The position numbers and the translations under genes are program-made. A model generated the notes under the pieces. The model saw nothing but the letters and a program-made list of their open reading frames with translations. It had not been told where the DNA came from and made no database searches. DNA of 64,000 nt from Marinococcus luteus_A (GTDB lineage Bacteria; Bacillota; Bacilli; Bacillales; Marinococcaceae): positions 310,001 through 374,000 of the forward strand of contig NZ_JAXRUV010000001.1 in assembly GCF_034497705.1 (NCBI RefSeq), written 5' to 3'. Of the stretch, positions 32,536-41,649 are shown in pieces (position 1 is the stretch's first letter; every line of letters starts with the position of its first letter).

Positions 32536-34134
32536 ATGGATATTATTTCATACAAGGATTTAAAAAACATTGTTAAAACTGGAGATACTATTTCCATCGC
32601 AGCCTTATCTGTCGGAAATTTACCAGTAGAAATATTAAAAAATATAATTGATGAGTACGACGAAACTGGAGGTCCGGATAATCTTACTTTTATTATCGCA
32701 AATGATATAAGTGATTACGAGGACGGAATTGATCTTGATGCTTTTGTTAAGCGGGGTATGGTCAGACGGTTAATAACAAGTTTACTTACCGCTTCACCAG
32801 CTACTATTGATGCGATTAAAAATAACGCAATTGAGACGTACTTTTTTCCCCAGGGAATTCTTGCAGTACAATATCGAAATCAATCCTATTCTTCTCCGGG
32901 GATGATTACAAAAATAGGTTTAAATACAAGTGTCGATCCTAGAAATTTGGGTGGAAAGGCAAATGATATTACAACCGAGAATTTAGTTTCTATATTAGAA
33001 ATTAAGGGAGAAGAATATTTACACTATGACTTTCCTGGCAACGATGTAGCTCTTCTCCGGGGAACTTATGCTGACGAAAAAGGAAATATTTTTATGACTC
33101 ACGAGTCCCATTTAGGAGAAGGATATAGTGTAGCGGCTGCAACCCATAGAAATGGTGGTAAGGTGATTGTTCAAGTTAAAGAAATTGTTCAGAGCGGCAG
33201 TTTGCCTCCCCAAGACGTGTTTATACCAGGTGAACTTGTGGATTACGTTGTTATAAATGAAAATCCCAACTATCATAAGCAGGTGATGCAGACTTATTAT
33301 GACCCTGCTCTATCAGGCCACTACCGGGTGAGTGATATACAAAAGCCGCCTATGAAGCTTAGCTCCCGTAAAATTATTTTAAGACGGGCAGCCCAGTTTT
33401 TAAGTGAAGGGGATGTAGTCAGTATTGGTTTTGGTATAAATAATGAACTGCCAAATGTATTGATAGAAGAACAAGCGGAGGATTTGGTTCAGCTTAATAT
33501 TGATACCGGCATATTCGGAGGAATTATCGGCAGCAAAGACCGCTTTGGAATGAATTATAATTTGGACGCGAGAATGCGCCATGAGCTGACATGGGATTTT
33601 ATCTACAATGGCGGCCATGATATAGCCTATCTCAGTTTTGCAGAAATCGACCGGTTGGGAAACGTAAATGTCTCCTGTTTTGGCAATAAAATGAGCGGAA
33701 GTGGCGGGTTTATAGACATAAGTCAAACTGTGAAAACTATTATTTTTTCGGGAACCCTGGTTGCGGGCAGCCAGTCTTCTTGTGAAAATAACCAGTTGAT
33801 CATTGAACAGGAAGGCCACTCGTATAAATTTGTAAAAAATGTACAAAGTGTAGATTTCAACGCAGCGTATTCCAGAGAACTGAACCAACAGGTTTTTTAT
33901 GTGACTGAACGCGCCGTATTCCAATTGGTGGAGGAAGGCTTAAAATTAATTGAAATCGGTCCGGGGCTGGATCTACAGAGGGATGTTCTTTCAAAGATGG
34001 ATTTTGCTCCTATTATTTCTGAGGAGTTGAAAACTACGGACCAAAATATTTATCAAAAGGATTGGGGGGAGTTGAAGCAATCGATCCAACGTCGGAATCA
34101 TATTGATAAAGGAGAAGATAAATATGAATTATGA
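32536..34134 (+). CDS. Class I CoA-transferase, propionate CoA-transferase/YdiF-like
   Basis: The 532-residue protein joins the two halves of family I CoA-transferases (residues ~1-245 and ~275-520). It should exchange CoA between an acyl-CoA and a free carboxylic acid. In Pct/YdiF the catalytic glutamate lies in an x-V-E-x-G-x-x-G-G motif; here the matching segment is QLNIDTGIFGGIIG, with Asp323 in place of Glu. Other features are intact (SIGFGINNELPNVLIEE, MSGSGGFIDISQ). It is first gene of the fad-like operon, behind GGAGG, and its stop overlaps the ligase start. Confidence 0.82.
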   Translation: MDIISYKDLKNIVKTGDTISIAALSVGNLPVEILKNIIDEYDETGGPDNLTFIIANDISDYEDGIDLDAFVKRGMVRRLITSLLTASPATIDAIKNNAIETYFFPQGILAVQYRNQSYSSPGMITKIGLNTSVDPRNLGGKANDITTENLVSILEIKGEEYLHYDFPGNDVALLRGTYADEKGNIFMTHESHLGEGYSVAAATHRNGGKVIVQVKEIVQSGSLPPQDVFIPGELVDYVVINENPNYHKQVMQTYYDPALSGHYRVSDIQKPPMKLSSRKIILRRAAQFLSEGDVVSIGFGINNELPNVLIEEQAEDLVQLNIDTGIFGGIIGSKDRFGMNYNLDARMRHELTWDFIYNGGHDIAYLSFAEIDRLGNVNVSCFGNKMSGSGGFIDISQTVKTIIFSGTLVAGSQSSCENNQLIIEQEGHSYKFVKNVQSVDFNAAYSRELNQQVFYVTERAVFQLVEEGLKLIEIGPGLDLQRDVLSKMDFAPIISEELKTTDQNIYQKDWGELKQSIQRRNHIDKGEDKYEL

Positions 34135-35647
34135 TTGGATTAAAACAAGATCAGATTTTGACAGAGTGAAAGCAGCGGTTATTGATCCGGGCAAGGGTAC
34201 AGAATGGTCGTATCAGGATTTAAACATCCGTGCAGAGAATTTAGCGAATTATTTGCAGGACCAGGGAGTAAAACGCGGGGATGTAATCGGTATATTCGCA
34301 CCAAACGACGTGGCGATACTGGACGTGCTGTTCGCCTCATTTAAACTGGGGGCCGTTTTCCTTCCTATTAACTGGCGGCTGAAATCTTTAGAGATTGAAA
34401 GCATTATTTCTGATTCTAATGCCAGGCTGATTTTTTACGCCTCCAACCATCTGGAGTCTCTGAGAGGAATCCCCCAGGAGCTAATCCATATGGATATCGA
34501 TTCACCGGAGTATGATGACATTGTTCATCCTGAAAACCACCGCCCATTTAAAAGTGTCGATGTAGAAAGCGACGACCTTGCATCTTTAATATATACGAGT
34601 GGGACAACAGGATTACCAAAAGGGGTTATGTTCACCTACGAGTCGTTTGTCAATAACATGATCAATACCGCATTGACGTATAAAACACATGCCGGTTACA
34701 CAACGATTGTATCAACTCCGATGTTTCATGTGCTGGGGTTTAATGATTTGTCACTGCCGTTATTAATGGCTGGCGGAACATTGATTCTGCATCGCTACTT
34801 TGACGGGAAGGAATTAAATGATCTGATGGTAAAATACCAGCCCGATTATTTAATGCTCATACCAACTATGTATTATGGGATGCTGGCAGCTGGCAACCTT
34901 GATATTCAGGGTTTCAAAAATATTGAGTTCTTAATACAGGGTGGCTCTTCACCGCTTCCAGCTGTACAGAAAAAATTTGAAAGTATGGGTTACACACTAG
35001 TCAACGGCTACGGTTTAACTGAAGCCCCACTTGTTATGGTTAATACACCTCATAATGCAATGAAAAAACCAATGAGTATTGGCAAACCTGTCATGTATAT
35101 GAATGTGCGTCTGCTGGATGAAAATCATAACGATGTTGAAACTGGTGAAATTGGGGAATTGGCCATCCACGGTAAAAACGTTACCCCAGGTTATTGGAAC
35201 AAACCCGAAGAAACAGAAAAATCATTTGCAGGCAGGTATTTCTTAACAGGTGATTTAGCCAGGCAGGATGAAGATGGAGATATCTTTATCATCAACCGGA
35301 AAAAGGAGCTCATTATTACTGGGGGTGAAAATGTTCTGCCTTCTGAAGTGGAAGGTGTACTATCAGAGCATCCGCTTGTGAGGCAAACGGTGGTAGTGGG
35401 ATATGAAAGTCCTGAATTTGGAGAATCTGTTTCTGCAGTCGTGCAATTGAAAGAGGACGATCCGGATTTCGAAGCTAAACTGGACAAGCATGTGAGAGAG
35501 CATCTGGCAGGCTACAAAATACCGCGAATGTATTTGAAGGTGAAAGATATCCCATTAAACTCAACCGCAAAGCCTGACAGACTAGAATTACAAAAAATGG
35601 CGAATCAAAAAGCACAGGAGGAAAATCAAGAAAACGAATTACTTTAA
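34124..35647 (+). CDS. Acyl-CoA synthetase (AMP-forming, FadD/LcfB-like)
   Basis: A 507-residue ANL superfamily enzyme. The P-loop is LIYTSGTTGLPKGVMFTYES, the adenine-binding motif GYGLTEAP, the hinge GDLARQDEDGDIFIINRKKE, and the A8/A10 region ITGGENVLPSEVE with catalytic lysine in LNSTAKPDRLEL. It activates a fatty or other carboxylic acid to its CoA ester with ATP. AAAGGAG precedes the ATG at 34124, inside the end of the CoA-transferase gene, so translation is coupled. Chain-length preference cannot be read here. Confidence 0.9.
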   Translation: MNYDWIKTRSDFDRVKAAVIDPGKGTEWSYQDLNIRAENLANYLQDQGVKRGDVIGIFAPNDVAILDVLFASFKLGAVFLPINWRLKSLEIESIISDSNARLIFYASNHLESLRGIPQELIHMDIDSPEYDDIVHPENHRPFKSVDVESDDLASLIYTSGTTGLPKGVMFTYESFVNNMINTALTYKTHAGYTTIVSTPMFHVLGFNDLSLPLLMAGGTLILHRYFDGKELNDLMVKYQPDYLMLIPTMYYGMLAAGNLDIQGFKNIEFLIQGGSSPLPAVQKKFESMGYTLVNGYGLTEAPLVMVNTPHNAMKKPMSIGKPVMYMNVRLLDENHNDVETGEIGELAIHGKNVTPGYWNKPEETEKSFAGRYFLTGDLARQDEDGDIFIINRKKELIITGGENVLPSEVEGVLSEHPLVRQTVVVGYESPEFGESVSAVVQLKEDDPDFEAKLDKHVREHLAGYKIPRMYLKVKDIPLNSTAKPDRLELQKMANQKAQEENQENELL

Positions 35648-35692
35648 GCGACTTTTTTGAAAGCGCTATCAGAATATACTGGAGGCTATACT

Positions 35693-36898
35693 ATGGCTGA
35701 AAAACAAGCATTGATAAAAGAATTATATCCTGAAGATTTATTAAATATTTCTAAAGAATTAACTGAAGGAGAAGTACAGTTTTTAAAACAACTCAATGAC
35801 TTGCTCGAAGAAAAATACCGGGATTCAATTAATGATCACTGGGCTAATGCAACAGTGCCTGAAGACTTTTTTAATGATATGGGCAAATTGAATTATTTCA
35901 ATAACCCTTTGCTGTTTGAAGGGCGGGAGGGCGAACGGACTGCGAGTCAGCTGTTTCAGTTTTTCATGTTATATACAGTGGCAAGGTTTGATGTTTCCTT
36001 AGTTACTTTGATGGGAGTGCATCAAGGTTTAGGACACAATGCGTTCCTGTTTGGTGGAAGTAAAGAACAAGTGGCGTACTATGTGCCCAAATTACAATCT
36101 CACGAACTGAGGACCTGCTTTGCTTTAACCGAGCCTGAACACGGATCGGACGTAGCTGGCGGTTTAGCAACGACGGCTAAGCGTGAGGGTGATAAATGGG
36201 TAATAAACGGTGTGAAAAAATGGATAGGTGGCGCCACTCTTTCGGATGTCATACCAGTTTTTGCTACAGATGTGGAGACAGGTAAACCAAAGGGATTTAT
36301 CATTAAGCCTGACCAGGACGGCGTGGATATAGATGTCATTGAAAATAAAATCGCTTTACGAATTGTCCCAAATGCCAATATTCACTTAAACAACGTTGTC
36401 GTCCAGGAAGAAGAGAGGCTGCAAAATATTAACGGCTTCAAAGACATTGCGAAAGTGCTGTACTCAACACGTGCTGGTGTGGCCCATATGGCGACAGGAG
36501 CGATAGCCGGAACCCTGCGGGCAACTCTGGACTATGTGACCGAACGTAAACAATTCGGCAAAGAGCTTAGTAAATACCAGTTGATTCAGGAGAAGCTGGC
36601 AATGATACAGGGAAACCTATCTCATGCAATGAGCCTGTCTGCACAGCTCGCCTGGATGCAGGGGAACGGGGAATATGATGAAGTGGCAACCTCAACCGCA
36701 AAAATGATGAACGCCTTAAGATTGAGAGAGTCTGTTGCAATGGGGCGGGGGATTACAGGAGGCAACGGTATTCTTGCCGAATATGATATCGCGAGGTTCT
36801 TCTCTGATGCTGAAGCCATTTACACCTACGAGGGTACTCATGAAATTAATGCCTTAGTTATTGGCAGAGCATTAACGGGGGACTCTGCATTTATCTGA
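35693..36898 (+). CDS. Acyl-CoA dehydrogenase
   Basis: A 401-residue flavoenzyme. CFALTEPEHGSDVAGGLATT and VINGVKKWIGGATLSDVIPV are the FAD/substrate-binding middle domain; RKQFGKELSKYQLIQEKLAM is the ACAD signature of the C-terminal helical domain, and the catalytic base is Glu in AIYTYEGTHEINALVIG. That position of the Glu and the overall pattern are closest to the glutaryl-CoA dehydrogenase-like branch. It performs the first oxidation step of the pathway and needs electron-transfer flavoprotein, which is not encoded here. GGAGG precedes the ATG at 35693. Confidence 0.9.
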   Translation: MAEKQALIKELYPEDLLNISKELTEGEVQFLKQLNDLLEEKYRDSINDHWANATVPEDFFNDMGKLNYFNNPLLFEGREGERTASQLFQFFMLYTVARFDVSLVTLMGVHQGLGHNAFLFGGSKEQVAYYVPKLQSHELRTCFALTEPEHGSDVAGGLATTAKREGDKWVINGVKKWIGGATLSDVIPVFATDVETGKPKGFIIKPDQDGVDIDVIENKIALRIVPNANIHLNNVVVQEEERLQNINGFKDIAKVLYSTRAGVAHMATGAIAGTLRATLDYVTERKQFGKELSKYQLIQEKLAMIQGNLSHAMSLSAQLAWMQGNGEYDEVATSTAKMMNALRLRESVAMGRGITGGNGILAEYDIARFFSDAEAIYTYEGTHEINALVIGRALTGDSAFI

Positions 36899-36944
36899 TT
36901 GCAGGGAATGGCTAAATAAATTTCAGAAATATGGAGGTTATTTC

Positions 36945-39203
36945 ATGACGATGAGAAAAGCAACCGTTTTAGGCGCGGGGTTAATGGGCAGTCAAATTGC
37001 CGCCCTTCTGGTTAATGCAGGTTTAAAAGTAAAGCTGCTGGACATAGCAGTTGATGAGAGTGATCCAAATAAGATTTCCAAAAAATCCTATGATATGATT
37101 ACTGATCCGAAACGGCCGCAATTATTTGATTTAAACTTCGCCTCTAATTTGACTTATGGCAATTTTACAGAGGATTTATCTGGGCAGGATGACTCGGATA
37201 TTTTTATTGAAGCTGTAAAAGAAGAAGTGGAAATAAAGCATAACATTTGGGACCAGGTGAGACGTATTGCCAAAGATGATGCCTTGTTTGCCACAAATAC
37301 CTCAGGCATTCCAATAAGGGCAATATCCCGAGTGTTTGATGATACGGAGCAGGAAAGATTTTTCGGCATGCACTTCTTCAACCCGCCCCGGGTCATGAAG
37401 CTGGTAGAAGTGATCCCTGGTCCTAATACGTCTCCTGAAGTAACAAATAAAGTTCAGGCTTTTGCTGCAGATGTGCTGGGCAAAGGTGTCATCATAGCAA
37501 ATGATGTTCCTGCATTTGTTGCTAACCGGATAGGGACACAGACCATGAATGATGTGATGTATCGGGCAGAAGAAGGAGGCCTGTCCATTGCGGAGGTCGA
37601 TGCACTCACGGGTCGTGGTATTGGAAGGCCAAGCCTGGGGACGTATGGGCTTGTTGATCTGGTAGGGCTTGATATTGCCACAACCGTGATCAAGGGTCTG
37701 CAGCAGGATCCGGAAGAAGAGAAATTTTTCCATGAGACACGTATTGCAGGAAAACTGATGGAAAACGGCGCGTTAGGGAGAAAAACCAAGCAGGGTTTCT
37801 ATAAGAAGGACAAAAAATCACTGCTTGTTTTTGATCCTGAAAGCAATGAATATGTACAGCCGGAGCAGCCTGATTTTGAGCTGCTGAACAGCTTCAGTAA
37901 AGACTTGAAGTCAAATATGGACATCATTTACAACGCTGAAGATGAAGCAGGCAGGTTTTTGTGGGAAACTCTTAGAAACAATTTCTACTATAGTGCGCTG
38001 AATGTGCCGAAAGCGGCAACGGACTTTAAAGATATAGACCGTGCCGTAGTATGGGGATTCAACTGGAAAAAAGGGCCTTTCCAGCTGTGGGATCTGATGG
38101 GATTCGAACGCGTTAAGGAACGCATGCAGAGAGAGCTGGGGGCATTACCAGAATGGATAGAAAAACGCAGTACATCATTTTATGCTGAAGGTGAGTCGAT
38201 TGAGCGTGTGACTCCTGTATCAGCGTTTACAGATAACGAACTATGGAACAGGGAAGATTCCAGTCTTTCTGTTGCTAATAGAGACCAGCTGTTACTGAAG
38301 CTGCAAAGTAAGAATAATATTATTACCGATGGCTTTGCTGATGATTTAATTGAGTCTATCGATCTTTTAGAAAACGAGGATTACTCGAGCATGGTCATCT
38401 ATGCAGAAGGAAACAATTTCAGTGTCGGTGCCAACCTTTATCTGATGAAAAAAGCACATGAAGAAAACACAGTGGAAGAGACTGTGGGGCCTGCAATTGA
38501 AAAGCTGCACGAGAGCTTTAGCCGCCTTAAATATGCACTTAAGCCCGTCGTAACGGCTGTCCACGGGAAAGCTTTAGGCGGCGGTTGTGAATTGGTTCTT
38601 CATTCACCGGTTGTAGTAGCTGCAAGTGAAACGTACATGGGACTTGTGGAAGCAGGGGTGGGACTGCTTCCTAGCGGTGGCGGCCTTGCAGAAATGGCGG
38701 ACCGGATTCTCGGCACGAGCCATAAGCACAACGATAAACAGGAATCGATGACGAAAGTATTGACGAATGTAGGGTTCGCAAAAGTATCAACGAACGCTTA
38801 TGAAGCGCTCAGGTATGGTTATCTAAGGGAAACCGATACCATTATATTGAACACAGAGAAAAGAGTAGAAATAGCATTAAAACGAGCACAGTTTGAAGTG
38901 GAAACAAATTATGTCCCCCAACCGAAATTGACCTATTTTGCATTAGGCAGAGATTATAAAGCACTCGCTCAAGGCCAGTTGGAGGCCCAGCGTGTCGGAA
39001 ACTTCATAAGTGATCATGATTATACAATCACTTTAAGTGTAGCCGATGTTTTATCAGGAGGAGACCTTCCACGTAACACCTATGTTAATCAAAAATACCT
39101 TCAAAAACTTGAAAAACAGAAATTCTTAATGCTGTTACAAAACGAAAAAACGTACGAGCGAATTACTCATATGCTGGCTACAGGCGGGCCTCTGCGAAAT
39201 TAA
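36945..39203 (+). CDS. fadN: 3-hydroxyacyl-CoA dehydrogenase / enoyl-CoA hydratase (FadN-like)
   Basis: A 752-residue bifunctional enzyme in the B. subtilis FadN order: dehydrogenase first, hydratase last. The NAD-binding site is VLGAGLMGSQIAALLVNAGL, then FGMHFFNPPRVMKLVEVIPG with the catalytic His, and NDVPAFVANRIGTQ. The C-terminal crotonase part has FSVGANLYLMKKA and VHGKALGGGCELVLHSPVVV, with MGLVEAGVGLLPSGGG. It catalyses hydration and the second oxidation of beta-oxidation. GGAGG precedes the ATG. It forms the usual pair with the thiolase downstream. Confidence 0.93.
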   Translation: MTMRKATVLGAGLMGSQIAALLVNAGLKVKLLDIAVDESDPNKISKKSYDMITDPKRPQLFDLNFASNLTYGNFTEDLSGQDDSDIFIEAVKEEVEIKHNIWDQVRRIAKDDALFATNTSGIPIRAISRVFDDTEQERFFGMHFFNPPRVMKLVEVIPGPNTSPEVTNKVQAFAADVLGKGVIIANDVPAFVANRIGTQTMNDVMYRAEEGGLSIAEVDALTGRGIGRPSLGTYGLVDLVGLDIATTVIKGLQQDPEEEKFFHETRIAGKLMENGALGRKTKQGFYKKDKKSLLVFDPESNEYVQPEQPDFELLNSFSKDLKSNMDIIYNAEDEAGRFLWETLRNNFYYSALNVPKAATDFKDIDRAVVWGFNWKKGPFQLWDLMGFERVKERMQRELGALPEWIEKRSTSFYAEGESIERVTPVSAFTDNELWNREDSSLSVANRDQLLLKLQSKNNIITDGFADDLIESIDLLENEDYSSMVIYAEGNNFSVGANLYLMKKAHEENTVEETVGPAIEKLHESFSRLKYALKPVVTAVHGKALGGGCELVLHSPVVVAASETYMGLVEAGVGLLPSGGGLAEMADRILGTSHKHNDKQESMTKVLTNVGFAKVSTNAYEALRYGYLRETDTIILNTEKRVEIALKRAQFEVETNYVPQPKLTYFALGRDYKALAQGQLEAQRVGNFISDHDYTITLSVADVLSGGDLPRNTYVNQKYLQKLEKQKFLMLLQNEKTYERITHMLATGGPLRN

Positions 39204-39235
39204 AAATTGTGACAGCAAAGAAAGGGTGAAAGTTA

Positions 39236-40423
39236 GTGCAAGAAGCGTATATAGTAGCTTATGGGCGTTCTGCTTCAGCTAAAGGAAAATTAAGTGGTGC
39301 GATGGCTCACGAAAGACCTGATGAAGTGGCAGCACAGGTATTAAAAGGGGTGCTGGATAGAGTGGATGGTCAATTCCAACCGGATATGGTGCAGGATGTT
39401 ATCGTTGGTAATGCTTTTCCTGAAGGTCTGCAGGGACAAAATATCGCACGTTCGATTGCGTTGATTGCCGGGCTGTCAGAAGACGTTCCGGCCCAGACTG
39501 TGAACCGTTATTGTTCTTCAGGGCTTCAAACAATCGCGATGGCGGCTAATCAGATTGTGTCTGGCCAGGCAGATATTATAGCAGCCGGCGGAGTTGAACT
39601 GATGAGTGCCGTTCCGATGGGGGGAAATGAGCCGGTCAACAGTCCAATACTCCAGGAGGAAGAGCCCGGAGTTTCCTATCCAATGGGGCTGACGGCCGAG
39701 ATGGTAGCCGAAAAATACAACGTTTCACGAGAAGACCAGGACGCTTATGCTGTTCAAAGTCATCAGCGTGCTAAAAATGCCCAGGACTCGAGAAGGTTCG
39801 ATGACGAGATTATTCCTATTAATGTAACTAAGGTCGCGTACAATAATGACGGTCCAGTGGTAACAAAAGATATATTTGATACGGACGAACTGGTGCGCCC
39901 TGATACCAATATGGAGGATTTAGCAAAGCTGCCTACGGTGTTCAAAGCCGATGGAACAGTAACAGCTGGTTCATCTGCCCCGCTTACAGACGGCTCAGGT
40001 TTTGTGGTTGTAATGTCGGGAGATAAAGTTAAAGAATTAGGTGTCACGCCTATTGCACGATTTGTGGGCTTCAAGGCAGCGGGTGTTGATCCAAAAATCA
40101 TGGGGATTGGTCCGGCTTATGCCATTCCGGATGTGTTAAAATTAACTGACCTAACGGTTGATGATATGGATTTAATCGAACTAAATGAAGCATTTGCAGC
40201 ACAAACGGTGGCCTCTATCAGACAGACAGGGTTAGATATGACTAAAACGAATGTTAATGGAGGCGCCATCTCATTAGGCCATCCTCTTGGGGCGTCAGGA
40301 GCGATGCTGACTGCAAAGCTGCTTGCTGAAATGAAAAAAAGACCAGATTCCAAGTATGGCATGGTGACCATGTGCATTGGGGGAGGCATGGGAGCCGCAG
40401 GCATATTTGAATATATCAGATAG
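39236..40423 (+). CDS. fadA: Acetyl-CoA C-acyltransferase (thiolase, FadA-like)
   Basis: The 395-residue thiolase has the acyl-enzyme Cys93 in VNRYCSSGLQTIAMAANQIV, the active-site His in NGGAISLGHPLGASGAML and the second Cys in TMCIGGGMGAAGIFE. It cleaves 3-ketoacyl-CoA to acetyl-CoA plus a shortened acyl-CoA. A GTG start follows AAGGGTGA. It ends the operon; a terminator-like hairpin follows at 40496. Confidence 0.93.
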   Translation: MQEAYIVAYGRSASAKGKLSGAMAHERPDEVAAQVLKGVLDRVDGQFQPDMVQDVIVGNAFPEGLQGQNIARSIALIAGLSEDVPAQTVNRYCSSGLQTIAMAANQIVSGQADIIAAGGVELMSAVPMGGNEPVNSPILQEEEPGVSYPMGLTAEMVAEKYNVSREDQDAYAVQSHQRAKNAQDSRRFDDEIIPINVTKVAYNNDGPVVTKDIFDTDELVRPDTNMEDLAKLPTVFKADGTVTAGSSAPLTDGSGFVVVMSGDKVKELGVTPIARFVGFKAAGVDPKIMGIGPAYAIPDVLKLTDLTVDDMDLIELNEAFAAQTVASIRQTGLDMTKTNVNGGAISLGHPLGASGAMLTAKLLAEMKKRPDSKYGMVTMCIGGGMGAAGIFEYIR

Positions 40424-40495
40424 TTGAGTGCTGTATTTTAATATGTTGTTTATCTATTTTGTCTAAATAATAACCAGGTATCCGTAAATATCCAT

Positions 40496-40535
40496 GGGGC
40501 TGTCCTATTTTTGGGACAGCCCCACCTTTGTTTTA
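40496..40535 (+). terminator. Terminator of the fad-like operon
   Basis: GGGGCTGTCC and GGGACAGCCCC pair around a seven-base loop, then ACCTTTGTTTT. Confidence 0.75.
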
Positions 40536-40577
40536 AAAAAATAAGCCTGTTATTCCTTTGTATCGAAAAAGTCTTGA

Positions 40578-40625
40578 TGAAAATGATTATCAACGATACA
40601 ATAACAGATAATGAAAATCATTATC
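40578..40625 (+). promoter_or_regulatory. Tandem Fur boxes upstream of the siderophore uptake operon
   Basis: GATAATGAAAATCATTATC (40607-40625) differs from the classical 19-bp Fur box by one base, and TGAAAATGATTATCA (40578-40592) matches the 7-1-7 Bacillus Fur motif with one mismatch. They lie 26-73 bases before the ATG at 40651, so iron-dependent repression is strongly predicted. Confidence 0.88.
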
Positions 40626-40650
40626 AATTACATATGGGGGTCGAGAGGAT

Positions 40651-41628
40651 ATGAAGAAGAAAGCAGGTATTTCTACAGTTTTTGCTGCAACGATGGTGTT
40701 AACAGCATGCGGTGAAGGGGAAGAATCAAGCAGTAGTGAAGGAGAAGGAAGCGGGGATAATTCCTCACAAGAGGAAGAAACAAGAACGGTGGAGCATGAG
40801 ATGGGGGAAACGGAAATCGAAGGCACACCGGAAAAAGTAGTCACGCTCTACCAGGGAGCTAATGACACAGCGGCGGCGCTGGATGCGGACCCTGTAGGCA
40901 TTGTTGAATCGTGGACCCAGCAGCCGATTTATAAATACTTACGTGATGATCTTGAAGGAACGGAAACGGTCGGAGAGGAAATTCAGCCGAATCTGGAAAA
41001 AATAGCAGAGATGGATCCAGACGTAATCATTGCGAATAAATCCAGACATGAAGACATATATGATGATCTTTCCGACATTGCACCAACAGTTACTACAGAT
41101 CAGGTTTACGAATGGAAGGATACGCTCGAGCTGACAGGAGAAGTTTTAAACAAGGAAGAAGAAGCCGATGAACTGCTCAGTGACTACGAAGCTCGGACCG
41201 AACATTTCCAGGAAGAAATGGGGGACAGGCTTCCGATCGAGGTAGCCATAACGAACTTCCGCGCGGACCATGCCCGGATTTTTTATATGGGATTTGCCGG
41301 CAGTATTTTACAGGACGCTGGATTTGACCGACCAGAAGGCCACGAAGATACCGACGAATGGGGCATCAAATTATCATCTAAAGAAAGCATTCCTGAAGCG
41401 GATGCTGAAATGATATTTAACTTTAATTCTGGAACAGAAACAGAACAAATTGAAGAGACCTATGAGGAATGGACTTCCCACCCACTTTGGCAGGAGCTTG
41501 AAGCGGTCGAAAATGACGAAGTTCATATGGTCGAAGAAGAAACATGGAATGCCGGCGGTGGTATTATGGCAGCGAATTTAATGCTTGATGACCTTTATGA
41601 GACTTTTGATATTGAAGAAGAAAAATAG
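40651..41628 (+). CDS. Iron-siderophore ABC transporter substrate-binding lipoprotein
   Basis: A 325-residue lipoprotein with lipobox MVLTAC, then a Ser/Glu-rich linker (GEGEESSSSEGEGSGDNSSQ) and a class III periplasmic-binding fold (GTPEKVVTLYQGANDTAAAL, NLEKIAEMDPDVIIANKSRH, WQELEAVENDEVHMVEEETW). It resembles the FecB/YfiY group that bind ferric hydroxamate or citrate-type siderophores. The mature protein is very acidic. GGGGTCGAGAGG precedes the ATG. First gene of a five-gene Fur-controlled operon. Confidence 0.92.
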   Translation: MKKKAGISTVFAATMVLTACGEGEESSSSEGEGSGDNSSQEEETRTVEHEMGETEIEGTPEKVVTLYQGANDTAAALDADPVGIVESWTQQPIYKYLRDDLEGTETVGEEIQPNLEKIAEMDPDVIIANKSRHEDIYDDLSDIAPTVTTDQVYEWKDTLELTGEVLNKEEEADELLSDYEARTEHFQEEMGDRLPIEVAITNFRADHARIFYMGFAGSILQDAGFDRPEGHEDTDEWGIKLSSKESIPEADAEMIFNFNSGTETEQIEETYEEWTSHPLWQELEAVENDEVHMVEEETWNAGGGIMAANLMLDDLYETFDIEEEK

Positions 41629-41649
41629 GGACTGGAAGAGTGGACGGTT

